Shown here in pieces: positions 8,657 through 15,947 of a DNA stretch of 48,298 bases. A program made the position numbers and the translations under genes. The notes below the pieces were generated by a model that searched no databases, had not been told where the DNA came from, and saw only the letters and a list, made by a program, of their open reading frames with translations. The DNA comes from JBALVT01 sp045110675 (GTDB taxonomy: Bacteria > Pseudomonadota > Gammaproteobacteria > Pseudomonadales > Halieaceae): assembly GCA_045110675.1 (NCBI GenBank), contig JBGCGJ010000007.1, positions 1 through 48,298 of the forward strand, given 5' to 3'. Each line of letters begins with the position of its first letter. Positions within the stretch are counted from its first letter, which is position 1.

Positions 8657-8690
8657 TTGTCATCCAAGTGTAACAATTTCATTATTTAAT
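8657..8690 (+). promoter_or_regulatory. PhoB-box promoter of the phoB-like gene
   Basis: TTGTCAT (8657-8663, 6/7) and GTGTAAC (8668-8674, 5/7 to CTGTCAC) are 11 bp apart. Ten nt later comes TTTAAT (8685-8690), a 5/6 match to the -10. The start codon is at 8726. This suggests autoregulation, as known for E. coli phoB. Confidence 0.6.
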
Positions 8691-8725
8691 AAGCTCCTTA
8701 ACTTAGGAAAGTGGGTGAATGAGTA

Positions 8726-9436
8726 ATGAAAGAAGATACCGTTCTTGTCGTTGACGACGAGGCCTCTATCCGCGAGATGTTACGCATGGTCCTGGATATA
8801 GCAGGTTTCAAGTCAATCGAAACTGACAATATATACGACGCAAATACAATGATCGTTGATCAAAATCCCAAACTGATACTGCTGGACTGGATGCTACCAG
8901 GCGGCAGCGGTATTGAATTATTACACCGCCTCAAGAAACAGGACCATACCCGCGAGATACCGATAATCATGCTAACGGCTAAAACTTCTGAGGAAAACGT
9001 TGTGCAAGGTCTCGAAGTTGGTGCGGATGACTACGTAACCAAACCCTTCGCACCACGGGAGCTGGTGGCTCGTATCAAGTCTCTACTAAAGCGAAGATCA
9101 GGCGGAGAATTGGCGCAGCGCTTACAAATGGCAGACCTAACACTGGACCAACAGAGTCAGAGAGTATTTCTCGGGGACGAGACTATCAATCTCGGCCCCA
9201 CCGAATTCAATCTCCTACGTTTTTTCATGTCCCATCCGGAGCGTGCATTTACCCGAACAAAACTATTAGATTGCGTCTGGGGCGCGAATGTCTACGTTGA
9301 GGAACGCACAGTAGATGTGCATATAAGAAGGCTGCGCGTCGCGTTGCAATCTGAAAAGCTGGATTACAGCCATCTCATTCAGACTGTGAGAGGCACCGGA
9401 TACCGCTTTTCTTCCAGGGACTTCATGGGCGCCTAG
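8726..9436 (+). CDS. phoB: PhoB-type response regulator, orphan
   Basis: 236 residues, the usual PhoB length. The receiver domain (about 5-118) has the acidic pair D10/D11, phospho-acceptor D54 (LLDWMLPG), T84 and K106 (YVTKPFAP). The C-terminal winged helix (about 130-232) carries PTEFNLLRFFM and ERTVDVHIRRLR, which are typical of the OmpR/PhoB DNA-binding domain. PhoB controls phosphate-starvation genes by binding direct repeats 11 bp apart, and such repeats lie at its own promoter and at neighbouring ones. No phoR-like histidine kinase or phoU/pst gene is adjacent, so the kinase must be elsewhere. A second copy of phoB may exist in this genome, in which case this would be a local paralogue. 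The PAP2 gene follows 69 nt later, probably on the same transcript. Confidence 0.88.
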   Translation: MKEDTVLVVDDEASIREMLRMVLDIAGFKSIETDNIYDANTMIVDQNPKLILLDWMLPGGSGIELLHRLKKQDHTREIPIIMLTAKTSEENVVQGLEVGADDYVTKPFAPRELVARIKSLLKRRSGGELAQRLQMADLTLDQQSQRVFLGDETINLGPTEFNLLRFFMSHPERAFTRTKLLDCVWGANVYVEERTVDVHIRRLRVALQSEKLDYSHLIQTVRGTGYRFSSRDFMGA

Positions 9437-9505
9437 CTTACACCGTAACAAAAGATACACACACTGGTAACAACACTGCCATGTGCCAACCCAACAATAA
9501 GCACA

Positions 9506-10036
9506 ATGGATATTCTAAACAAGCTGCAGTACGCCGATGTCCGAGCCTTCAGCTGGCTGACTAGCTCAATTCGTAACCCCAGGATCTTCACCCTCGCGAA
9601 AGCCCTGTCGAAAAGTGGAGACGGTTATCTCCATATCGGTATCCCTGTCTTACTACTGGCCTTAAAAGCCGACGACTTCGCTCAACTATGCCTGGTGCTT
9701 GCGCTGGCGTTAAGCATTGAACGCGCGATCTACTGGATTCTTAAAAACAGCCTGAAGCGGAGAAGACCCCAGGATTATCAGCCAAATTTTCGCTCACTGA
9801 TCACGCCCTCGGACCAGTTCAGTTTTCCATCGGGGCACAGCTCTGGGGCTTTCTTACTCGCCACCGTGCTAGCGAGTAGCTACTCGGGGACTGCATTAGT
9901 GTTGTATCTGTGGGCTATCTCGGTCGCCCTGTCGAGAGTCATACTGGGTGTCCATTTTCCTGGCGATACAATCGCGGGGGCGATCATGGGAGGCGGCATC
10001 GCGATGGGTACTGCCTCAATTTTGGGAGCGCTGTAG
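9506..10036 (+). CDS. PAP2-family membrane phosphatase
   Basis: 176 residues with about five membrane segments. All three motifs of the PAP2 lipid phosphatase family are present: K80-x6-R87-P88, PSGH at 108-111 and S143-R144-x5-H150-x3-D154. Members remove phosphate from phosphatidate, phosphatidylglycerophosphate or undecaprenyl diphosphate, with the active site facing the periplasm. The gene sits between the phoB-like regulator and a glycosyltransferase, with one base separating its stop from the next ATG. That coupling suggests that the lipid product, perhaps diacylglycerol, is passed to the glycosyltransferase. This is inference. An undecaprenyl-diphosphate phosphatase role is the main alternative. 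Confidence 0.88.
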   Translation: MDILNKLQYADVRAFSWLTSSIRNPRIFTLAKALSKSGDGYLHIGIPVLLLALKADDFAQLCLVLALALSIERAIYWILKNSLKRRRPQDYQPNFRSLITPSDQFSFPSGHSSGAFLLATVLASSYSGTALVLYLWAISVALSRVILGVHFPGDTIAGAIMGGGIAMGTASILGAL

Positions 10037-10037
10037 C

Positions 10038-11210
10038 ATGAAGATTCTGTATGGAGTTCAGGCAACGGGCCAAGGCCATATCAGCCGCGCGCGGGCAATG
10101 GCAAAGGCGTTTAAGTACATGGACGTTGAAGTAGATTGGTTGTTTTCAGGTCGCGATCGAAAAAACCTGTTCGGGATGGACTTTTTTCGGAGATTCGAGC
10201 ATCGCCGCGGCCTGACTTATCAAACACAGGCAGGTAAGGTCGACCACCTGAGAACTCTTATACATAACAATCTGCCGCGTTTCTGGCTGGATGTGAAGGC
10301 GCTCGAAACGAAGCTTGAAGACTACGATCTGGTGGTCACGGACTTCGAACCCGTGACCGCCTGGGCTGCTAAACTTAAGGGAGCCCCAGCCATCGGAATC
10401 GGCCATCAGTATGCCTTTGGACCGGGCACACCTTCCACCGGCGAGAATTGGCTGTCCGACAAAATTATGAATTGGTTTGCACCCGTATCCCAACCTATCG
10501 GACTGCACTGGCGCCCCTATGGTGACAATATACTCCCGCCTATTTTAGATCTGCCGGCTCTGAAAGATCACAGGGATCATTACATTTTGGTTTATCTCCC
10601 CAGCGAGTCGCAGTCGGAAGTTATCACCTGGTTACAACAATTTCCGCTGCAGCAGTTCAAGCTTTATCATAAATCTTTTGATTTAGAGTCTCGCGGGAAT
10701 GTCGATTGCTTCAGGACGAACACGGAAGGTTTTAAATATCATTTGCGCGGCGCAAGGGGCGTCATCTGCAATAGCGGCTTCGAACTGATAAGTGAATGTT
10801 TACAATGGAGAAAGTCCGTTCTGACGAAACCGCTGCTCGGTCAAATGGAGCAGCTGTCAAACGCAACGGCTCTGGAACAGTTATCCTTTGCCAATGTAAT
10901 ACGCTCTCTCAGCCACGATGCACTGGGATCATGGCTACAATCACGGAATACGACACCTCAGATACAATTCCCCGACGTCGCGGCGGAATTAGCGAAGTGG
11001 CTGGTGGGTGAGCGCTGTGAAACCCTGGTGGATCTGGGGCGCGATCTATGGAATCAAGTCGAAGCGCTTAGCGCCGAGAATACAGCATTTACTCCACGGA
11101 CACCTTCATCAGCTGCCACTGAGGCGTTTGCTCTCCCTCTTGGGTATAGCGGTAGCGCACCTTTGAGCCCGCGGGAACATTCTCAATCATGGCGTTCTTC
11201 GGCTCCTTAA
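10038..11210 (+). CDS. MJ1255/VC2487-type glycosyltransferase (GT-B fold)
   Basis: 390 residues from the ATG at 10038, one base after the PAP2 stop codon. An in-frame GTG upstream at 9948 lies inside the PAP2 gene and is rejected. The N-terminus (MKILYGVQATGQGHISRARA) has the glycine-rich GQGHISR loop of MurG/MGDG-synthase-like transferases. A nucleotide-sugar pocket region follows at ARGVICNSGFELISECLQ, then KPLLGQMEQLSNA. The family is uncharacterised in function as far as I know. The position behind phoB and PAP2 suggests glycosylation of diacylglycerol or another lipid (inference). The last 40 or so residues (from about AENTAF) are low-complexity Ser/Pro-rich and lie antisense to the 11089-11424 gene, so the original stop was probably lost and the tail is an extension. 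Confidence 0.82.
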   Translation: MKILYGVQATGQGHISRARAMAKAFKYMDVEVDWLFSGRDRKNLFGMDFFRRFEHRRGLTYQTQAGKVDHLRTLIHNNLPRFWLDVKALETKLEDYDLVVTDFEPVTAWAAKLKGAPAIGIGHQYAFGPGTPSTGENWLSDKIMNWFAPVSQPIGLHWRPYGDNILPPILDLPALKDHRDHYILVYLPSESQSEVITWLQQFPLQQFKLYHKSFDLESRGNVDCFRTNTEGFKYHLRGARGVICNSGFELISECLQWRKSVLTKPLLGQMEQLSNATALEQLSFANVIRSLSHDALGSWLQSRNTTPQIQFPDVAAELAKWLVGERCETLVDLGRDLWNQVEALSAENTAFTPRTPSSAATEAFALPLGYSGSAPLSPREHSQSWRSSAP

Positions 11211-11424
11211 AGGCTACCTTGCCACGCTCTGCCAGCTTGCAGCTATTGCGCCCTGCTCCATCTTTCGCGGAGTGAAAGGAGACGTAGACCTCGGTGCCTC
11301 GCTGAACATCTGTTCGATTCTGAACGGTCCCATCGACGATGCAATCCTGCGCGGCGTTCGCCTGAGCAATCATTCCCGTAAACGAAACTACCAGGGTGGC
11401 CAAAACTCCTGTAAGTGCTTTCAT
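11089..11424 (-). CDS. Small secreted protein, paralogue of the 8281-8601 product
   Basis: 111 residues from the ATG at 11424, which has a strong GGAGGAG ribosome site just before it. A TTG four codons upstream overlaps that site and is less likely. The signal peptide (MKALTGVLATLVVSFTGMIAQANA) is followed by a mature domain with DCIVDGTVQ, NSCKLAERGKVAFKEP and GSKVRYRYTQEG, which matches the product of 8281-8601. The two cysteines are conserved in both. The gene is convergent with the glycosyltransferase and overlaps its 3' end by 122 bp. A TATAAT lies at 11489-11484, about 60 nt upstream, with no clear -35, as expected for an activator-dependent promoter. Function unknown. Confidence 0.78.
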   Translation of the reverse strand: MKALTGVLATLVVSFTGMIAQANAAQDCIVDGTVQNRTDVQRGTEVYVSFHSAKDGAGRNSCKLAERGKVAFKEPKNAMIENVPAGSKVRYRYTQEGEQTPQWQLMKVSVE

Positions 11425-11436
11425 ATACTCCTCCAA

Positions 11437-11763
11437 ACCCTTTCAATGTAACAATTATGCAATATATCTGCGCTAAGTCCTTGATTATACTAACGTCATA
11501 TCTGAGTACGGCGCTATCTGTGACATACAATTGTCATAAATAATTCATATTTCGGGTGGTTGTGTCAGCAGTATTGAGCGGCAGAGCCGAGCAAAAGCTC
11601 GTGCCGTGCTCAGGGGTGAAGGATGTTTTGCAGTCGATCAGGGGCGCAAAAGATCGGCGGGATAGGTCGAAATGCGGCGCCGGAGTGCAAATAGTGCAAA
11701 AGTGCGAAGCGGGACAAGTTTACAATTTGTCGATGGGAGAGCCTGCTTTATAATTAAACCGTC
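11437..11763. other. 327-bp intergenic region with structured stretch
   Basis: Besides the dyad at 11520-11548 it contains a strong inverted repeat: GAGCGGCA (11576-11583) and CGAGC (11588-11592), then an AAAA loop, then GCTCG (11597-11601), TGCC and GCTC (to 11611). That is 13 pairs with a small internal loop. CGATC/GATCG (11635-11639, 11652-11656) could form a second stem. GTGCAAA-like units repeat at 11685-11707. I match none of this to a known riboswitch. TATAAT at 11749-11754 with TTGTCG 16 nt before it could be the promoter of the next gene, leaving a leader of only a few bases. Confidence 0.45.
11520..11548. promoter_or_regulatory. PhoB-box-like repeats / TGAC-N8-GTCA dyad
   Basis: GTGACAT (11520-11526), TTGTCAT (11531-11537) and AATTCAT (11542-11548) recur every 11 bp. 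The first two also form the dyad TGACA-N6-TGTCA (11521-11536), which matches the dyad at 1250-1265 at 12 of 16 positions. No -10 lies 10 nt away on either strand, so the target gene is unclear. The divergent small secreted protein gene and the cNMP-binding protein gene flank it. Confidence 0.4.
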
Positions 11764-12246
11764 ATGAAACAGTTAAGTATCGAGCAGTTCGCGCAAATTA
11801 TGGATCCCGCCGATCTATCCGGGGGTTCAATTTATGGCGCTCTTTCGGTGGAGGCTACCCAGTTCTTGCTCGAGCAGGGAGCCATACTTAAAGTTGCAGC
11901 GGGCGAGACCCTTTACAATTATGGTGACAGAGGTGATCGTTTCTATATCGTTTGCATGGGCGCCATCGACTTCATGAAGTATCACAACGAGGACTTTCAT
12001 CACATTCGGACAGCTACCTTTGGTCAGGAAGTGGGCTTTGTGGCGATGATTGACCTACACAAAGAAGGCGGCAGTGCCATCGCAAAAGAAGACAGCGTGG
12101 TGTTGCAAGTCACCAGCGACCTCTTTCATGATTTACATCGAGCTTTCCCCACTGACTTCGGACTAATGACACTCAATCTTGCTCGAGATATGGCGCGGGT
12201 GATTAGCAGGCTGGGAGCGGAATTAATCGATCAATCGCGGCGTTGA
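11764..12246 (+). CDS. Cyclic-nucleotide-binding-domain protein
   Basis: 160 residues. A single cNMP-binding domain (about 28-150) is visible: FLLEQGAILKVAAGETLYNYGDRGDRFYIV matches the start of the fold (the glycine-rich GDRGDRFYIV turn), and FGQEVGFVAM corresponds to the phosphate-binding cassette region. The cassette lacks the classic FGE-x-A-L-x6-RAA form, so cNMP binding itself is uncertain. There is no DNA-binding helix-turn-helix or membrane segment, unlike Crp. It stands alone on the plus strand, with no ribosome site of note and a TATAAT only 10 nt before the ATG. It probably acts as a small sensor or adaptor. Confidence 0.78.
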   Translation: MKQLSIEQFAQIMDPADLSGGSIYGALSVEATQFLLEQGAILKVAAGETLYNYGDRGDRFYIVCMGAIDFMKYHNEDFHHIRTATFGQEVGFVAMIDLHKEGGSAIAKEDSVVLQVTSDLFHDLHRAFPTDFGLMTLNLARDMARVISRLGAELIDQSRR

Positions 12247-12277
12247 ATCGGTTATGCGACTACCACAGGGATATTTG

Positions 12278-12817
12278 TCAAATATCGGATTCCGAGTTCA
12301 GTCGAGCTGCGAGCAATAGCAGCGGAAAAACAACAAACCAAATCAAGGCCATCGTGACCGGCCCCCAAAACGGCGACACAAACTCAACATCGCTTAATCG
12401 CGCCCCCGCCACGTAAGAAGCCATACCACCGACCCCGCCGATAATAGCGGCCAATAGCAAACGCTTTTGGAGGGCGCTAAAGGCGTGCATAAGCGTCGTC
12501 GCAAGCACCGGCCAGAGGCAGCTAATCCAGATGGGAGCCACCGAATAGGGACCCGAAGCGGAGAGTACGCCCGCTGTAAACACCGCTTGATCGAGCGCAA
12601 ACCCGAGCACGGAAACTCCCAGGATGAGACGAGCCTCCACCAACCCCCGACCCATCAAGGCAAAATGAATAAGCAGATGTAACGCGGCAACAATAGGAGC
12701 GAACAACAGTGAATGGCTGTAAACGATAGCCAACCAGCTGATATTGAACAGCATTCCATTCGCTATAACAGCAGCCAGGGAAGGCTGATTATCCTGCGTT
12801 ATTAGCCTGGGGAACAT
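12278..12817 (-). CDS. DUF2878 integral membrane protein
   Basis: 179 residues with five or six hydrophobic segments, matching my recollection of DUF2878 (about 160-180 residues, with an N-terminal N-x3-F-x-W pattern, here NGMLFNISWLAIV). CAGGAG precedes the ATG by 7 nt. It diverges from the DUF3833 lipoprotein gene. Both families are common beside cfa, photolyase and amine-oxidase genes in gammaproteobacteria, in clusters linked to light or singlet-oxygen stress. The biochemical role is unknown. A hairpin GATATTT/AAATATC (12270-12286) covers the stop codon at the convergence with the cNMP-binding gene. Confidence 0.75.
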   Translation of the reverse strand: MFPRLITQDNQPSLAAVIANGMLFNISWLAIVYSHSLLFAPIVAALHLLIHFALMGRGLVEARLILGVSVLGFALDQAVFTAGVLSASGPYSVAPIWISCLWPVLATTLMHAFSALQKRLLLAAIIGGVGGMASYVAGARLSDVEFVSPFWGPVTMALIWFVVFPLLLLAARLNSESDI

Positions 12818-12961
12818 GGACCAACTCCTGATAGTTAGAACTCAATGTACGCACGCGGAAAGAATCGGATCACCACAGACGCATTGGCAGCTCATCATCC
12901 GCTGAACAGATTCTGGCGTATACCTATGAAACCCACAATCAAACCCAAATCGAGAATCGCT

Positions 12962-13525
12962 ATGCAGAAAATATTAGCTCTTTTGCTTGTTTCCACCTTG
13001 GCGACCGCCTGCTCCCCGATCACAGTACAGGACTATAGCGACTTCCAGCCCTCCCTAAAGCCCGAGGTTTTCTTCGATGGTTACCTGAGCGCACACGGTG
13101 TGGTTAAAGATCGAGGCGGCCGTGTCATCAGAACCTTCAACGCAGATATCGAAGCGTCCTGGGAAAACAATGTGGGCACCTTGGTCGAAGACTTTCTTTT
13201 CGACGACGGGGAAGTTCAACAGCGCATATGGACACTGACACCGCAAGGCGATGGTAGCTATATCGGAGATGCCGGAGACGTCGTCGGTCCTGGAGAACTG
13301 GAGTTGTCAGGAAATAGCCTGTTTCTGAACTATGTCCTGCGCATCCCCTATGGAGACTCTACGATTGATGTAAGGGTTGACGATCGAATGTATCTTGTCT
13401 CGCCAGATGTGCTCATCAATGAATCGACATTACACAAGTTTGGTGTCAGGGTGGGCAGCTTGGACCTGGTTATTTTGCGCCAGCCTACTAAACCATCATA
13501 CTCTGTCCCCCGAGGTGACCAATGA
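12962..13525 (+). CDS. DUF3833 lipoprotein
   Basis: 187 residues from the ATG at 12962. The signal peptide MQKILALLLVSTLATAC ends in a lipobox with Cys17. ATG codons further upstream in frame (12926, 12845) would put a long basic tail before the signal peptide and are less likely. The mature part resembles DUF3833 (YSDFQPSLKPEVFFDGYLSAHGVVKDRGG near the start, then a beta-rich barrel with FNADIEASWENN and DDRMYLV). The pattern is lipocalin-like, which would suit binding a hydrophobic ligand (inference). The PPOX-like gene overlaps its stop by 4 bp (ATGA), so the two are translationally coupled. Confidence 0.8.
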   Translation: MQKILALLLVSTLATACSPITVQDYSDFQPSLKPEVFFDGYLSAHGVVKDRGGRVIRTFNADIEASWENNVGTLVEDFLFDDGEVQQRIWTLTPQGDGSYIGDAGDVVGPGELELSGNSLFLNYVLRIPYGDSTIDVRVDDRMYLVSPDVLINESTLHKFGVRVGSLDLVILRQPTKPSYSVPRGDQ

Positions 13526-13968
13526 CAGCAGAACTTTCTGGCCCGTGGCAACAACAACAGATCGACGAATTTCTCACAGGCTATAAAGCACCCGTGCGAC
13601 TGTCTTGCAATGCTTCAGACGGTTTTCCACGGGTTGTTTCTCTGTGGTACCAGTATTCACAGGGCACCATTTTCTGTGTGACGCATCAGTCTTCTCAACT
13701 AATCAAGTTGTTAAAGAACAACGATCGGGTGGGATTCGAGATTTCTCCAAATGAGCCGCCCTATTTTGGCCTGCGTGGCCAGGGCACGGCCGAGCTAAGC
13801 CCTTTGGGCGACAGCCCGATACTGGAGCAATTGCTGCAAACTTACGTAGGCGATACCGACTCTTCCTTTTCGCAGTGGCTGCTCTCCCGGAGCGCTGAGG
13901 AAATTATCATCAGCGTCCGGCCGCACCGACTGTACAGCTGGGACTATCGGCAGAGAATGTCAGGATAG
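13522..13968 (+). CDS. PPOX-class FMN-binding split-barrel protein
   Basis: 148 residues. Features of the pyridoxamine-phosphate-oxidase-like split barrel are seen: FPRVVSLWYQYSQGTIFCVT near 36-55, SSQLIKLLKNNDRVGFEIS in the middle, and RGQGTAELSP after it, which in this family packs on the flavin. It could bind FMN, F420 or heme, and the sequence does not decide. The start overlaps the DUF3833 stop (ATGA). Its 3' end overlaps the 3' end of folE on the other strand by 9 bp. Confidence 0.78.
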   Translation: MTAELSGPWQQQQIDEFLTGYKAPVRLSCNASDGFPRVVSLWYQYSQGTIFCVTHQSSQLIKLLKNNDRVGFEISPNEPPYFGLRGQGTAELSPLGDSPILEQLLQTYVGDTDSSFSQWLLSRSAEEIIISVRPHRLYSWDYRQRMSG

Positions 13969-14640
13969 AAATTCAGCGCGCGTTCTGGCATCTGACTTAA
14001 ATTGACCACCGAGCGCTGTGGTTTGCGTTTTCGAGTTAGCGTCCATTACCCCACGGGCTTTTACACAGTAGTGGGCCGCATTGATTGTCACCGCAACATC
14101 TTCCGTGCCTAACAGGGTTTGCAGCGCAAGCTGCACCTGCTGAGTTAAACGCTCTTGAACTTGTGGGCGTTGTGAAAAGAACCTGACGATCCGGTTTATT
14201 TTTGACAGTCCAATGATTTTCCCAGCGGGAATGTAAGCGACCGTAGCGACACCATCAATAGTAATAAAGTGGTGCTCACAGGTACTGACTACGGAGATAT
14301 CACTGACCCTAACCATCTCCTCCACACCCATTTTGTTTTCTATCGCAGTGGCTTTTGGAAACTTGGCGTAATCCAGGCCGGAAAAAATCTCGTCCACGTA
14401 CATACGCGCAATCCGCTGCGGTGTTTCACACAAACTGTCATCGCTCATATCCAGCCCAAGCGTATGTGCTATATCGGCGAAAGACGCTCGAATACGTTCG
14501 TACTTCTGGTCGCGATTCAGTCCGTTACTGACCAGTGGAGTTTCTAACCCCGCTGCCACCAAAGCCTTCCTGACCAATACCGCATCCTCAGAAAACTCCT
14601 CCTTGGGCATAACCACTGTTTCCACTAAAGCTGTTTCCAT
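13960..14640 (-). CDS. folE: GTP cyclohydrolase I
   Basis: 226 residues from the ATG at 14640; a TTG 15 codons upstream is possible. The product makes dihydroneopterin triphosphate from GTP, the first step of folate and pterin synthesis, in the cytoplasm. Visible hallmarks are the zinc ligands in STCEHHF and AAHYCVKARGV, plus PAGKIIGLSKINRIV and FSQRPQVQERLT of the active site. The N-terminal extension of about 40 residues is longer than in E. coli FolE. The DUF523-DUF1722 gene lies 80 bp upstream on the same strand. FolE in this setting often supplies the pterin cofactor for a nearby photolyase, but none is present here. Confidence 0.93.
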   Translation of the reverse strand: METALVETVVMPKEEFSEDAVLVRKALVAAGLETPLVSNGLNRDQKYERIRASFADIAHTLGLDMSDDSLCETPQRIARMYVDEIFSGLDYAKFPKATAIENKMGVEEMVRVSDISVVSTCEHHFITIDGVATVAYIPAGKIIGLSKINRIVRFFSQRPQVQERLTQQVQLALQTLLGTEDVAVTINAAHYCVKARGVMDANSKTQTTALGGQFKSDARTRAEFLS

Positions 14641-14719
14641 AATATTGTTCCCATCAAATAGGTTCGAAGCAGAGGCCTTCGGCAACCGAATACCCCACTC
14701 AATTGCTTAAAAAAGGATT

Positions 14720-15673
14720 TTAAATCAGATTCCGCAAGCTCAGTTGCTCGGGATACGGCTGCATATAAACCTGCCGCGCAATGTAATCACTTTGGTGACG
14801 ACGAAAGTGATGCCTTAACAACGTCAACGGCACCACTAATGGAATTTGACCGCTACTGTACTGCATGATCAGCGAATCCATCTCTTGTTTTTCCGGCTTT
14901 TCAAGATCGCGTTTCAGGTACCCCCGGATATGTTGCAGAACATTCGCGTGCGACTTTCGGGTTGCCGTTTTCCCAAGACCCGACATCAGCCCGTGAATGA
15001 ACAGCGCTGCAGTTTTCTCAATAGGACGGGTTTTGGCATTAGCAAGCAGTCGGCCTATCTCTTTATAGGCAGGCACATCATGGGACATCAACAGATACTT
15101 GTATCGGGCCCAAAACTGTACCAGGCCGTGATGACTCAGCGGCTGCAGTCGAAATGTCTTCCAATCGTGGTAGGTGTAGACACGGGTGGCGAAGTTTTCG
15201 CGAAGCACAGGATCATGCAGCCTGCCATCATCTTCCAGAGGCAACAGTGGATCGAGTTTGCGCAGTGCTTGAGTAAAAACGCCCTCGGCATCATTAAGCA
15301 CCACATTGCCCTTCGCGTTATAACGTTTTACCCGTGCCAAGCCGCAGCTGGGTGACCCTTTAACCAATATATAGCCGGCAAGATTCTGGTTAGATGAGAC
15401 CACACGAGCCGCAAAATTTCGCATTGGGTCAGTGTAATCAATGGTCTGAGTAGCACTGTCCATAATCCGTTCTTGTCCCAGCTCGCCTACCAGCCGCACA
15501 GTTTCACGAGGAACGCCCATGCCAATGCCCACTTCAGGGCAAAAGGGCACAACATCAGTATGCTCCTTCAAACTTTCGATATGCGGGTTCTTACGCTTGC
15601 TTTCGCCGTTGTAACGCACCTTAGAGCCCACCAGGCACGCCCCGATGCCAATTTTCGGTTTGCTGTCTTCCAT
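14720..15673 (-). CDS. DUF523-DUF1722 protein (YbgA-like fusion)
   Basis: 317 residues from the ATG at 15673 (a GTG sits directly before it). The N-terminal half is DUF523 (IGIGACLVGSKVRYNG, VPFCPEVGIGMGVPRE, KGSPSCG, with three conserved cysteines that could bind metal). The C-terminal half, from about residue 190, is DUF1722/YbgA (WARYKYLLMSHDVPAYKEIG, IPLVVPLTLLRHHFRRH). In many bacteria this fusion lies next to a photolyase gene, but its activity is unknown to me. Here it sits just upstream of folE on the same strand and may be cotranscribed with it. Confidence 0.87.
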   Translation of the reverse strand: MEDSKPKIGIGACLVGSKVRYNGESKRKNPHIESLKEHTDVVPFCPEVGIGMGVPRETVRLVGELGQERIMDSATQTIDYTDPMRNFAARVVSSNQNLAGYILVKGSPSCGLARVKRYNAKGNVVLNDAEGVFTQALRKLDPLLPLEDDGRLHDPVLRENFATRVYTYHDWKTFRLQPLSHHGLVQFWARYKYLLMSHDVPAYKEIGRLLANAKTRPIEKTAALFIHGLMSGLGKTATRKSHANVLQHIRGYLKRDLEKPEKQEMDSLIMQYSSGQIPLVVPLTLLRHHFRRHQSDYIARQVYMQPYPEQLSLRNLI

Positions 15674-15947
15674 CACGCTCTCTCACTGGGTTCTGCAATT
15701 AATACGCAAACAAGGGAAACTCAGATCAGTGCCCGTGTGCCAATAAGTGTCGACCTCCATAAATACAGCCAAGCCTGGCCGATTCTGCCATCGCTATTAC
15801 ACGGGTAAAGTGCCTGTCATTCTATACATCTTTCACCCCTGTGGAGATTCACCCGGACTGCGTCAACTGGGATTGCTTGGCGCTAATCGCTCAGTAGCGT
15901 ATAAAGCAGGGATCGACTCACCGCTTTGGAAGCGACACGTTAACACT

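Noticed and set aside
11576..11611. Known riboswitch class
   Set aside because: The stem-loop is strong, but no conserved core of a class I know (cyclic-di-GMP, cobalamin, SAM) can be recognised.
15747..15947. Upstream extension of the AraC-type regulator
   Set aside because: It is hydrophilic without family similarity, and the ATG at 15948 starts directly before the first membrane helix.
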